NCBI GenBank assembly: GCA_022410635.1
Contig: JAJVDF010000230.1
Location: forward strand, 1,015,126 to 1,079,125
Reading direction: 5' to 3'
DNA from: Tretioscincus oriximinensis
Lineage: Eukaryota > Chordata > Lepidosauria > Squamata > Gymnophthalmidae
DNA: 64,000 nucleotides
Part shown: in pieces, positions 36,385-45,384 of the stretch
How positions within the stretch are numbered: the first letter of the stretch is position 1
How the letters are laid out: each line of letters opens with the position of its first letter
Translations under genes and position numbers: made by a program
Notes under the pieces: generated by a model
What the model was told of the DNA's origin: nothing
Seen by the model: only the letters and a program-made list of their open reading frames with translations
The model's database searches: none

Positions 36385-36525
36385 CTTTATACCCTTGCAT
36401 ACAGCTGTAAGCCTTTTACAATCATTTATTTAATAAAACTGAAGAGAATGTAAAACTTTATACCCTTGCATACAGCTATAAGCCTTTTACAATCATTTAT
36501 TTAATAAACCTGAAGAGAATGTAAA
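36385..36525. repeat. Tandem duplication, 71-bp unit, two copies
   Basis: The unit starting CTTTATACCCTTGCATACAG occurs at 36385 and again at 36456. The copies differ at about three positions, so the duplication is fairly recent. Each contains TTTATTTAATAAA, which includes a possible AATAAA signal. Confidence 0.9.
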
Positions 36526-37027
36526 GCTACTGCCTGTTTGCACCTATCTGCTTTAATTCACTTTAGGGCTCCAAAGTTAAGAACTTTAGATCATGTGGGT
36601 GAAAGGAAGGCCTTTTGGGGCTGCGTGAACTTGAACCCAAACTGCAACACCGACCTTTAAAAACTGCTGTTGCCTCCTTGGACATTACATAAAATGAAGA
36701 CACAATAGCGGTGTGTGGCAGCATTTGCACAGAGGTGCTCCCATTACAGATAAACCGTATCCAGAGCACAGTTAACCCGAATTGGGAAAAACTGCATCTG
36801 CATCACTTTTGAGGGATAATTTTGTCCTGGCAACATGTGCCTTGGTTAATGATGTACCACGAAAGCACTCCCACTATGGATCATAGGAGGACTGCATGTG
36901 TCCAGTGCAAAGCCCCACAGTTTTTGCTCCAGTTTTTTCCCTAGTGAGAACTTAGCCAGAGACTACTCCAGCCTGGGTCTTCTGTTTCCTGTGCAAGTGC
37001 AGAAAGAACCATATAATATGCAGACAC
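36526..37027. other. No recognisable feature
   Basis: About 500 bp with no named repeat and no credible open frame. Confidence 0.5.
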
Positions 37028-37030
37028 TTG

Positions 37031-37205
37031 GGTCTTATCCCCACCAAGCCTTATTCTGGGCTATATCCTGGAATAGGAGCCTGCCATCTATGTGCTAGTG
37101 TAGACTATGGCAGGACCTGAATGGGACCTGGCATAATCTATGCTGAAATGTGGATGGCTAGACTCTGTCCCATAACCCAGAATAAGGCTCAGTGGGATCA
37201 AGGCC
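37031..37205. mobile_element. MITE-B (copy 2)
   Basis: Starts GGTCTTATCCCCACCAAGCC and ends GGGATCAAGGCC, with the same internal order as copy 1 (GGAATAGGAGCCTGCCATC, TGTAGACTATGGCAGG). Flanked by an exact 3-bp repeat, TTG, at 37028-37030 and 37206-37208. The arms have drifted, so this copy is older than copies 1 and 3. Confidence 0.8.
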
Positions 37206-37208
37206 TTG

Positions 37209-39570
37209 GTGCCAGAAGTAACCCATAAAAAGAGACAACATTATGACAATTTATGCTCCTTCTCTAACAACTGAAATAATAAACAATGTTTTCCATTTGT
37301 AAAGTAGTAATTACACACAAAAACATCATAAATATATATTTAATATTACTTGTATTGCCTCAGGCACAATGATTTTCCATGAAAGAAGTTCACAGGCAGA
37401 TCACAGTTTAATAACAGTGGAACTATGAACCATAAAAAGCATGAATCTGTCTGAACAATAAAAAATACTAATTTTTTTTTAAAAAAGCGAACACACAAGT
37501 ATAGACTAGCCCTTCAGTTGCGAAGTTAGTGTCCTCATTTTCATAACCTTGTTCCCCATACGATCAGAGGTCACTGTCTGATTTAAAAAGAAAAAATTCT
37601 GTTTCTCTCAAGTGCAGTAGTCCTTGATTATTGACAAGGATAGTCTGGCTATTACAAATTATAGCCAAAGTGTTCTAGAGTGCAGTAAGTTGGGAAACAT
37701 AAGATGCCAATTGTAACTTCTAACAAAATTTACAGGTGGCATCTTACGTTCCTCTTAATGATTGGAGAAACCAATGGGGGTGTTTCAAAACATGCAGTGA
37801 CATAAAATTGTTAAAAGTTGCCTATGCCCAATTTTGACCATTTTCACACACATTTTGTTTGAAGTGGTTCAAGTAACTTGGTATTGTACTACCTGCATTG
37901 GGAAGGTGGAGATGCTATCTATCCCAACTCCATCATGATAGCAATGCAGTTATGCATAACTGTATCTTCAGCTCAAATGCCACCCATCCCTGCCAGCAAT
38001 TGGCCCAGAGCCCATCTCTCCTATTCCATCCAATATACAAAATAGTCTTCAAAAGCAATGTGCCTATCTCTGTACCCAGGTTCCAATAATTATCTTTAGA
38101 GGAACTGTTAAGGCTTCAAAGCTTCTTGATCTAGATCAGATCATATATGATTGGAGCAGACCAGAGACTGTGGGATAATTGTAGACTTCTTCAATCAGGT
38201 TTACCCATAAACTAGGATTGAGACATATTAGGATGTTTCTAGAGAAAGATAGCAATTGGATCATGTGGACTAGGCATCCTAGGGATCTGATTGTTCTGAT
38301 GTCCTGACCACGTGTAGAAAGGGCCTTTATAGAAAAGCTTTCTTGATACAACAATCTCCTGTATTGATACTCTCATTTTTATTAGTATAATATGTTAATG
38401 AAGCACCTTCAGGTTATTAAATGCCCTTAATATCACTCCCAGTAAATATATTTCATAAAGAACAAGGTAATTAAAACCATAAAACATATGAACAGAAACC
38501 TTAAATCAAATGGCCACAACAACAACAAAGTGAAAATATAAAAATGTTCATTGCATGTTAGAATATGGAGCATAGTTTCTTAACATGATCAGGAATAGTT
38601 TTTGTTAACTTTCAAGTCTCCATCATCAGCATTTGTGAGTTTAAAACCATAGTAGCAAATTTGCTATTCTGATCTGATGTTTGATGGTTGAAACGGCTGG
38701 GCATTTTAGCCCCAACTGATCAAGGTGAGATCAGGATTCCAAAGTGTGCACATTGGCTAGGGTCTGGGAAGGGTTTCATCTTTTTCATCTGAAACGCCAG
38801 GAACTCCATTCAAGTGCTTGCCTTGGAATGGCAATGCAAGAATGAAGGAGGACATAAGATCTCCTAGAGGCAGCCAGGCCAAGGTTGGCATTCCAAGGTT
38901 TAACACAGACAGCAGCTGGAGCCCATCAGTAGGCGATTGCCCTGCCAAGCAACTTCTTTTATTGCCAAGATTTCAGCTGCCTCATTCCCTAGGCTAGATC
39001 AGCCTCTCTTGGGAGCTGATTTCTGCTGAGCTTTTTGCCCTGAATATGCCAGGTTTCCCAGAGCTTTTGTGTACTTTCAGGGACCCAACAAGAACCAACT
39101 GAAAAACACTTGGGGAAGAGCTGTCTACTGCATGCACAGGAGGGTTACAGCCACCCAGAGTAATACCACCATGACTGGCACTGTGGATTTGTTTATTTAG
39201 TCAACACATGTACATTCCCTCATTTCAGCACTGATGTGGTCACAGAGGAATTAACCTACTTCCTTTCAGAGAAGCAGCAGAAGCAAGGGGGGAAAATGGA
39301 TTGAGGTATTTCCAGAGGATAATAAGCGGCCTCTTATTTTAAAACAAAACAGATCTTTCTGTATAAATCGAATTGCTCAGTTCACACTTCACAAATATCA
39401 AATACAGCAAAGAATTAACATATTTAAAATCATGGTTTTGATTATATGAAGATGCCTTCAATTGGCATCATGAATCATTAATATATGCAATGGGATGATT
39501 TCCCAGGGGGGGTTCAGAGGTTTCATTTAATATTTCAATAATAACAATCATTTATAATATCCCAGTGGCA
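37209..39570. other. Unique DNA, no gene seen
   Basis: About 2.4 kb. A T/A homopolymer lies at 37472-37487. No named repeat and no open frame above 72 codons. Confidence 0.5.
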
Positions 39571-39642
39571 GCTGGTGCAATTTTTTCTGGGGGAGGTGCA
39601 ACCCCAGCACAAATGTTGGATGCTAGAAGCCGATTTTTTTTA

Positions 39643-39745
39643 CATCACTTCCAGGGGCAGGACAGGAAGTGACATCACTTCCGAGGTGGGACAGGGAGCG
39701 TCATCACTTACCCAGGGTGGGATAGGTAGTGACATTACTTTTGTC
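39643..39745. repeat. Minisatellite, about 30-bp period, carrying TGACATCA-type palindromes
   Basis: CATCACTT or CATTACTT starts at 39643, 39673, 39702 and 39733, giving units of 29-31 bp. The best unit contains GGAAGTGACATCACTTCC, a perfect 18-bp palindrome resembling CRE/AP-1 sites. The words upstream (CCCAGTGGCAGCTGGTG, 39561) could be a hAT-like start, but I found no matching end. Confidence 0.75.
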
Positions 39746-39841
39746 CTTCTTCCAACCTTCCGCTGTTTCCTTCTATTCTTCTTTCTTTCCTTCCTTCTTT
39801 TCTTCCTTCCGTCCTTCCCCCTTTCTTCCACTCTTTCCCCC
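39746..39841. repeat. Pyrimidine-rich CCTT tract
   Basis: A CT-only stretch of mixed CTT, CCTT and CTTT units. The plus- and minus-strand open frames across it (polybasic on the minus strand) are by-products of the composition. Confidence 0.8.
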
Positions 39842-39999
39842 ATTATTTTTCCCAATTCCTGAATCTGGGTGTAAATTGAGCAAGCATATTTATTAAATAA
39901 TAATAAAAAACACACCTAATATGTTTTTCAATTGTGCTTCCGTAAAAAGAAGGAAAAACAAGTAAATATATCTGCTAGTGACTATGATGCTGGCTGGGT

Positions 40000-40011
40000 G
40001 ATACTTTTCCT
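40000..40011. repeat. Target-site duplication of the L1 insertion, left copy
   Basis: GATACTTTTCCT here is repeated exactly at 42010-42021, bracketing the L1 element. Confidence 0.85.
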
Positions 40012-40165
40012 TTTTTTCCCTTTTTATTTATTTATTTATTTTATTTATTTTACAGATATATTACAACATAGACTAAACAAAACATAAACATAACATCGAA
40101 CAAATNTAGACAATNCACATACCCTTCCCACCCACCCCGGGAGATCATATATACATATTTACACA

Positions 40166-40762
40166 TTAGATCATAGTTCTTAAATCAGATATCATAGCAA
40201 TAGTATGGGCCAACATCGCATTTCTTGTGAAGTTTACACCAAGGGCCAAGATTTCCCACCAGTTCCTTTCCCATATAGTCCTTTGTAACAGACCCATATT
40301 TATTAAACGTTTTTCTCGCAGTACATCAAATATTAGAAATTCAGACATATACTCATACCATAGACTCAGCGTCCATTTACTTTTGTCTTTCCATCCTCTT
40401 GCTATGGTAAGTTGGGCTGCCCAAATAGATTTCTCTACTATGTATTTTTTAGAGGATTGTAAACGCAGATAGTCAACTCTATTCATCAGTAGCAGAGAGT
40501 GACTTTTACTCAAATTAATTCCCAAAATAATGCTTAACTCATTAAAAATTAGATCCCACCATTGCTTCACATACCTACAGTTATACCACATATGAATGAA
40601 ACTTCCTACTACCTGACACCCGTGCCAACAAAAAGGTAAGAAATTCCCCATATGTGAAATCTGTGAGGGCGTCCGGTACCACCGTGTTAAGATTTTCATT
40701 TGTAATTCTCTTATCTTATTGCTTTTGATCTTACATATATCTCTAACCCACCCATCCCACAC
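40166..40762 (-). pseudogene. L1 ORF2 C-terminal domain fragment
   Basis: A 198-codon open frame containing FLPFCWHGCQVVGSFIHMWY, a Cys/His-bearing region, and then CRYVKQWWDLIFNEL. This is the C-terminal part of L1 ORF2, which binds the element RNA. It ends in its native region at the L1 3' side. It is separated from the upstream part by frame changes near 40765-40830. Confidence 0.8.
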
Positions 40763-40831
40763 CTCCTGTGTAAAAGTTACATCTCTTTCCCAACTTAATC
40801 TGAGGGTGTTTAGATTCTTATATTTTTCCCG

Positions 40832-41344
40832 TTACTCCTCTTTGTTTATTTTTCCCGTTACTCCTCTTTGTTTATCCAGTTTTTCTACCACTGCTTCTTC
40901 AAATGCCGACGGGCGTTGATTCATAATGGCTTTTATCGAGGGTCTNTTAATATATGTCCAGATGNCCATTATGGCCATCCAGTTGTGAGATGATGGATTA
41001 AGTNCTCGCAGTTGTGCTATTGTCATANGATTGCCATTTATATCAAACAATTCCCTCAGTCTTTTCAGTGTTATTTGGGTGATATACCTTGCCAAATTGT
41101 GNTCCCCCATGCGATTNATTATTTTTATTGAAGCCACCATAGCGGTAGCAGTTGTTAATTTGTTATAATTTAATTTCCAAATTCTCCATGTTTGCTCTAA
41201 GGGGGGAAGCCACCATCTCCTTTGCTCCCTTTCTATATCCATTGAGAGCAGGGAAATAAATTCCGCTTTATTCAGCGCTCTTTCTATCCTCACCCATTTT
41301 TGTGTATCCTCGAATTCTAGTTCAATCAGTTTTTGTATCTGCAA
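40832..41344 (-). pseudogene. L1 ORF2 middle fragment
   Basis: A 170-codon frame with N-derived unknown residues, containing WWLPPLEQTWRIWKLNY and RLRELFDINGN. It lies between the reverse transcriptase and the C-terminal domain and fits the variable middle of L1 ORF2. A short duplicated TTTTTCCCGTTACTCCTCTT segment at about 40826 and 40849 breaks the frame at its downstream edge. Confidence 0.7.
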
Positions 41345-41439
41345 TGTCTCATAATAGGTTTTCAGGCACGGGAACCCCCATCCTGCTTCTTGCAGGTTAG
41401 AAAAGAAGNTTCGATTAGAGACCCTCTTTCTATTGCCCG

Positions 41440-41979
41440 CTAATGCCCATTTCTTGAGGTATTCCTCCCACTTTTAAACCTTTGTTGTTGAATCTTGTCT
41501 GGTATAGTCTGAAACAGAAATAAGAATCGGGGCAGGATCATCATTCTGAATGATCTCATTTTTGTTAGCATACTCCAATTGTTACTCTGCCACTTTTCCA
41601 TCAATTTCTTAATCTTTTTCCATGCCGGATTATAATTGGTCTCTACCAATTTCTGTGGGTCCTTAGTCATTTTTACCCCTAAATAGGTGAGCTTTTTGAC
41701 CCCCTTTCTCAATCCAGAAATATTTAGTATCCTCCGCCGTTCCNTAGTTGGGATATTAATCATCATCAACTCCGTTTTTTCCATATTGATCGTCATTCCA
41801 GAGAGTTTCTCGAAATGGTTAATTTCTTCTATTAAGTATGGCATAGATTTCAAGGGGTCTTCCGAAATAATTAATGCGTCGTCCGCGTATAAATTCAATT
41901 TCAGTCGCTCTTTTCCTATTTTATATGGTTGAATATTACCATTCATCCTGATAGAGTTGGCAAATACTTCTATCCCCAT
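41440..41979 (-). pseudogene. L1 ORF2 reverse-transcriptase fragment
   Basis: A 179-codon frame with the catalytic LYADDALI box near residue 32, KLSGMTINMEKTEL near residue 58 and the YLGVKMT motif near residue 98. It has no native start because the element is 5'-truncated at 42009, and it shifts frame near 41440. It lacks the N-terminal endonuclease, so it cannot support retrotransposition. Confidence 0.85.
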
Positions 41980-42009
41980 AAGGAATAGTAAAGGTGAAAG
42001 AGGACAGGG

Positions 42010-42021
42010 GATACTTTTCCT
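42010..42021. repeat. Target-site duplication of the L1 insertion, right copy
   Basis: GATACTTTTCCT, an exact match to 40000-40011. Confidence 0.85.
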
Positions 42022-42235
42022 GATAAAATATTTTTTTCTTCCACTTCTAATGCTATTTGCCTGATGTCCTGAAGACTACAGCTCCCAGGTTGCACCACAG
42101 CTAGCCCTAGGCACAAGAATGCATTCTCNGCAGCTGTGCACTTAGTGACCCGTCCACAGGAAACATTTTTGCTATTACAGGAAGTTGGCTCAGGGACTCA
42201 TTTATAATCAGATTACCTAATCAAACCAGTGTGCA

Positions 42236-42466
42236 GGAAAGGAATNAAAAACAAGTCAGCAAGTGTTGTTTAGCCTCTTTATAAATCTGTGGTGAGGCAA
42301 CATTAGGAATATTGTGTACAATTCTGGTCACCACATCTCATTTCTGAGGTGCAGAAAAGGGCAACTAGAACGGTCAGGGGACTGGAGCACCTCCCTTATG
42401 AAATCCATCTGCAACGTTTGGGCCTCTTCAGCCTTGAAAGGTGGTTTCGAGAGGTGGTCTAATTGA
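42236..42466 (+). mobile_element. CR1-group LINE fragment (copy 4), degraded
   Basis: Segments AAAACAAGTCAGCAAGTGTTG, CTCTTTATAAATCTGTGG, TTCTGGTCACCACATCTC and TGGAGCACCTCCCTTATGAA match the other CR1 copies in order. Both ends are missing and there are several indels and an N, so it is much older than copies 1-3. Confidence 0.8.
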
Positions 42467-42488
42467 AGGTCTTAGTTCTTAAATCGTA

Positions 42489-42605
42489 GAAGCAGCACTG
42501 AAAAGCAGGCAGAAATGCAACTGGAGCCATTCTGCCAGAAACAAAGATGCTGCCCGAAGCAGCACAGAAAAGCAGGCAGAAATGCAACTGAGAACCATTC
42601 TGCTA
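42489..42605. repeat. Direct repeat, 67-bp spacing, two units
   Basis: GAAGCAGCACTGAAAAGCAG at 42489 recurs with small changes at 42556, each followed by GCAGAAATGCAACTG and CCATTCTGC. A local duplication of unknown origin. Confidence 0.75.
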
Positions 42606-42714
42606 CTAGAAAAACTAGAACTCAACACAAATTAGAAGTGATTTTTTATATATATATAAAAGACAAATGCTCAGCAGAAACCATTTTTTAAAAATGCAAA
42701 ATTCAAGCCAGATA

Positions 42715-43058
42715 AGGACCAAAGGGGAGGTAGAAAGAGGAAGAAAAAAAGAATGAAGGGGGAAGGAGGAAAAAATGAAAATGAGGATAGAAATAAGGAA
42801 GGAAAGAGAAAAGACAGAAAGAAAAAGAAGAAAGGGAAGAAAGAACAGCCACAGAAAATTAAAACCCTCATTAGGAGTAAAATAAATAAAAACTAGGCTA
42901 ATAATTTTGGTTATTCACACTCTAAATACATCACAAATGAAATCTAGAACTCAACCCAGAAATTATGAAGCGAGGAGGAAAGGCCCGAAGAGGAGGTAGA
43001 TGGAGGAAGAAAAAAAGAACGAACAGGGAAGGAGAAAAAAGGAGAGAAAAAAAGGAGA
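42715..43058. repeat. Purine-rich tracts (GGAAGGAGGAAAAA type)
   Basis: Two GA-rich stretches (42715-42848 and 42968-43062) with nearly the same internal order, AGGAGGTAGATGGAGGAAGAAAAA versus a similar form near 42726, separated by about 120 bp of ordinary sequence. Possibly a duplicated segment. The minus-strand poly-Phe/Ser frame here is composition only. Confidence 0.6.
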
Positions 43059-43071
43059 GAAAACACAATAA

Positions 43072-43251
43072 GGTCCCGTCTCCACTGAGCCTTCTTCTTG
43101 GCTATATCTCAGAATAGGAATGTGCCATCTACATGCTAGTGTAGGCTATGGCAGGCCCCGAATTGGCCCTGCCACAGCCTACACTGGCATGTGGATGACC
43201 AAGCTCTGTACCGAGATATAACTCAGAATAAGGCTCAGTGGGGACAGGGCC
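43072..43251. mobile_element. MITE-B, complete 180-bp foldback (copy 3)
   Basis: Starts GGTCCCGTCTCCACTGAGCC and ends GGGGACAGGGCC. Internal AGAATAGGAATGTGCCATCT, GTGTAGGCTATGGCAGGCCC and ACACTGGCATGTGGATGACC are shared with copy 1 at the same spacing. Flanks are TAA (43069-43071) and AAA (43252-43254), consistent with a 3-bp duplication with one change. Confidence 0.85.
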
Positions 43252-43332
43252 AAAGAAAAGAAAGAAAGACAAAGGAAGGTAACTTACTTCGTGGCTTGCT
43301 CCTCGGACTGCAGCCCAGGAGCTTCTGTCCCT

Positions 43333-43472
43333 GGCTCCAGTGGCAGCAGCCTCTACATTTTGCCGCCCTGGGCAGCAGCTGCAGGAAACCCCAGCTGGAA
43401 GCTCCTTCTTCTGGGGGCTCCTGCAGCTACAGCCCAGGGTGGTTAAATGTGGAGGCTGCTGCCACCAGAACC
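43333..43472. repeat. Imperfect palindrome, 53-bp arms
   Basis: The arm at 43333-43385 (TGGCAGCAGCCTCTACATTT as its core) is inverse to 43420-43472 (AAATGTGGAGGCTGCTGCCA). About 44 of 53 positions pair, around a 34-base centre. It follows MITE-B copy 3 closely but is a separate structure. It may be part of a larger non-autonomous transposon whose ends I cannot place. Confidence 0.65.
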
Positions 43473-43799
43473 CAGCTTTGAGCAGCCTAAATCTGGCCCT
43501 GCTTATCGAACTTGCTCTCTGTCTGTTAGATGAACTGCCAATACTAAAGGGCACCTCCAGGCAGACTGAAAGAGGGACTATAGCCCCGCCCAGGCAGCCC
43601 TCCCATTGGTTCAACTCCTGAGATCCGCGACCAAAACATCAATAAAAGAAGCTGTCTGGAGCTCTTTGATTTGTTGTTGCTTGATTTGTTTCTCTAAAAA
43701 GTCCCACGATTGGTTCTCCATTATTTTCTATGGAGATTTTATCATTGATTTTAATTTCTGGTAATTTCTGGTGTGTCCTGCGGCCACAACGAACTCAGA
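43473..43799. other. No recognisable feature
   Basis: About 330 bp between the palindrome and the SINE. A ATTTCTGGTAATTTCTGGT tandem lies near 43754. No gene. Confidence 0.45.
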
Positions 43800-44018
43800 G
43801 GCCAGCCATCACTGATAATATCCCTTTCACCGAAGGGTGGCTCACTCTTTGTTGCTTTCTCCACAACTGACACCCTATGAAATAGGTGGGACTGAAAGCG
43901 TTCCAAAGAACTGTGATTGTCCCAAAGACACCAGATGGCTTCATAGAAGAGTGTGAAATCGAACCGGAAGATTACCAGATAAGAGTCCAACACTCTACCA
44001 CTACACCAAACTGACTCT
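43800..44018 (-). mobile_element. SINE-D
   Basis: On the minus strand: the head ends near 44018, with CACTCTACCACTACACCA as the reverse complement of the A-box region, then B box GGTTCGATTTC (43955-43965), then the CACAGTTCTTTGGAACGC block, the CCACCTATTTCATAGGGTG block and GGAGAAAGCAACAAAG. It has the same order as the copy at 55871. The 3' tail is worn. Confidence 0.8.
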
Positions 44019-44611
44019 CAATACCTGCATCTCATGGCTTGTGACTACAGGACTGAAGTATTTGCCATAAAAGCTCCCACATCACTGTATGTTATAAATA
44101 CTATAAGTTTTAAAATATTCCATTTTTATGCTTTGTTTTGTTGTTTCTAAAGATTAAAGTGATCAATTTTGGAGACACAGATGAAAGAAAGACAAAAATA
44201 TGAACCTGTAATATTTCACCATCACCACCTGCTGGAAAAGTTACCAATTGTGCTGCTCCTTCTAGCCCTCTTTGCCCCTTTATACACTTACCATACTAAA
44301 TTTGAATTAGTAAATGCAGATTTGCTTGATCCAGATTAGTTGTAGTAGTACACATTTGCATCAAGCTGGTTAGGAAGCATTAAAATGAAAACAAGGTGTG
44401 CTATAATTAACACATGTCTCTTGCAATCATGCACACAGTTACCTGTACTCAAAACCAATCTATGTGTGGATGTGTCACACCTTAATCTAGAATTAACACT
44501 AGTTGTATAGATGTAATAATGTTGATGTGGTGCATCCACACATTGACTGCATCTGAGTGAGCATGGCCATGGTTCTGAAGGGCATGTGTTGAATCTGCAT
44601 TGGAGTATGTG
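44019..44611. other. No recognisable feature
   Basis: About 590 bp of AT-rich sequence between the SINE and the solo LTR. No named repeat. Confidence 0.5.
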
Positions 44612-44616
44612 CCGTC
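44612..44616. repeat. LTR target-site duplication, left copy (CCGTC)
   Basis: CCGTC is repeated exactly at 44955-44959 on the other side of the LTR. Confidence 0.75.
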
Positions 44617-44697
44617 TGTCAGAATATGATGTATTGTTCAACTGTAAATAAGATAACATCTAGCACTGATCATATGACTTTAATAGCCAACTAGAGT

Positions 44698-44760
44698 AAA
44701 GATGATGCAATATGGTGTGATAATTCTGATTGGTTAAAGATGATGCAATATGGTGTGATA
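44698..44760 (+). repeat. U3 direct repeats, two 25-bp copies
   Basis: AAAGATGATGCAATATGGTG... at 44698-44722 and again at 44736-44760 without a change, 38 bp apart. An ATTCTGATTGGTTA segment follows each. Tandem enhancer-like repeats upstream of the TATA box are common in LTR U3 regions; TGATGCAAT resembles a C/EBP or bZIP site. Confidence 0.75.
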
Positions 44761-44791
44761 CTGTGTTGGAGAATTCTGATTGGTTACCATG

Positions 44792-44800
44792 TATATAAAA
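44792..44800 (+). promoter_or_regulatory. LTR TATA box
   Basis: TATATAAAA lies 7 bp after an inverted CCAAT box and about 90 bp before the AATAAA signal, as expected of an LTR promoter on the plus strand. Confidence 0.6.
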
Positions 44801-44881
44801 AGCAAGTAGTGNTTTAGTTTNGTGTGTGTTGTTGAGTTTGGTTGTCTGGCGAAGCACTTTGTTTATCTTTATGGAATTATG

Positions 44882-44887
44882 AATAAA
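44882..44887 (+). terminator. LTR polyadenylation signal
   Basis: AATAAA lies 67 bp from the end of the LTR, in the position expected for the R region signal. Function is inferred from position only. Confidence 0.5.
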
Positions 44888-44954
44888 AGCCTTCCTATTG
44901 GAAAGAAAACTTCTGTGTGGAGGACTTTCTAAATCTAAGTACAGCTTTATAACA

Positions 44955-44959
44955 CCGTC
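44955..44959. repeat. LTR target-site duplication, right copy (CCGTC)
   Basis: Exact repeat of 44612-44616. Confidence 0.75.
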
Positions 44960-45009
44960 TGGGTTCTAGTCTTCTTAATTTACTAATAGAGATTTAGTAC
45001 AATAAGGTG

Positions 45010-45384
45010 CTGTCCCTACACATAAGTTTAATCCATCTTTAGTCCTAAAGGAAGAAGAAAAGGAGAAGGAGAAAGGTTTTATATTCTGCTTTTCTCACCC
45101 AAAGAGACTCAAAGCTTATTTACAAGCTCATTTTTCGTCTAAGGCTTACATTCTGTCTTGCCTACCATGCTGTGATGGTCCCCACACATCTAATAGCAAT
45201 TTCTTACTTTCGAACAGCTGGGATGACTAGAGCTGAGGCTAATAGAGGGTGCTCATCCCTCTCCACAGCCAACACAGAGCTTTGAACTCAGTATCTCTGC
45301 TGAAATACCAGGGCTTTTAACCACTATCCTGATTTAGTCCAGTTCCTCAGGATTGAAGATGGATTAAAAGTATGTGTCATGATA
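45010..45384. mobile_element. MITE-F split by a SINE-E insertion
   Basis: Left arm 45010-45050 (ACACATAAGTTTAATCCATC, TTTAGTCCTAAAG) and right arm 45333-45384 (TTTAGTCCAGTTCCTCAGGA, GGATTAAAAGTATGTGTCAT) are inverse to each other and to the other MITE-F copies. The SINE lies between them, so the MITE is the older insertion. Confidence 0.7.
45048..45330 (-). mobile_element. SINE-E nested in MITE-F
   Basis: On the minus strand the order is a worn tRNA-like head, GTGTTGGCTGTGGAGAGGG, GAGCACCCTCTATTAG, the GGGACCATCACAGC block, AGACAGAATGTAAGCC, GAGTCTCTTTGGGTGAGAAA and a GAAGAAGAAA-type (plus-strand) tail. It matches the other SINE-E copies, with more divergence than those at 24763 and 59514. 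Confidence 0.75.

Larger units (their letters stand above)
40012..42009 (-). mobile_element. L1-clade LINE, 5'-truncated insertion of about 2 kb
   Basis: Read on the minus strand, the element holds the later part of ORF2 from the reverse transcriptase to the C-terminal domain, then a 3' end with an A-rich tail (plus-strand TTTATTTATTTATTTTATTT at 40020-40053). Exact 12-bp target duplications flank it. Protein signatures are the LYADDALI catalytic box, the KLSGMTINMEKTE block, YLGVKMT and the C-terminal CRYVKQWWD cluster, an order specific to the L1 clade. Several N bases fall inside. The insertion is truncated at the 5' end, the usual outcome of L1 retrotransposition. Confidence 0.9.
44617..44954 (+). 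mobile_element. Solo LTR of an LTR retrotransposon or endogenous retrovirus, 338 bp
   Basis: Begins TGTCAG and ends ATAACA (TGT...ACA ends) and is flanked by an exact 5-bp duplication. Inside is a U3-like part with two 38-bp-spaced copies of AAAGATGATGCAATATGGTG, GATTGGTTA (an inverted CCAAT box, 44777-44785), a TATA box TATATAAAA at 44792-44800 and an AATAAA signal at 44882-44887. The distances suit promoter, R and U5. No internal region or second LTR is present within the window, so the element was probably reduced to one LTR by recombination. The superfamily (ERV or Gypsy) cannot be decided without coding sequence. Confidence 0.8.

Noticed and set aside
39561..39850. hAT element starting CCCAGTGGCAGCTGGTG
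   Set aside because: No matching right end or duplicated flank could be found; only the internal minisatellite and CT tract are reported.
42671..42871. Minus-strand hydrophobic Phe/Ser-rich frame
   Set aside because: A by-product of the purine-rich tract.
43129..43621. 161-codon minus frame and two plus frames
   Set aside because: They cross a MITE-B and a palindrome, and exist on both strands; composition explains them.
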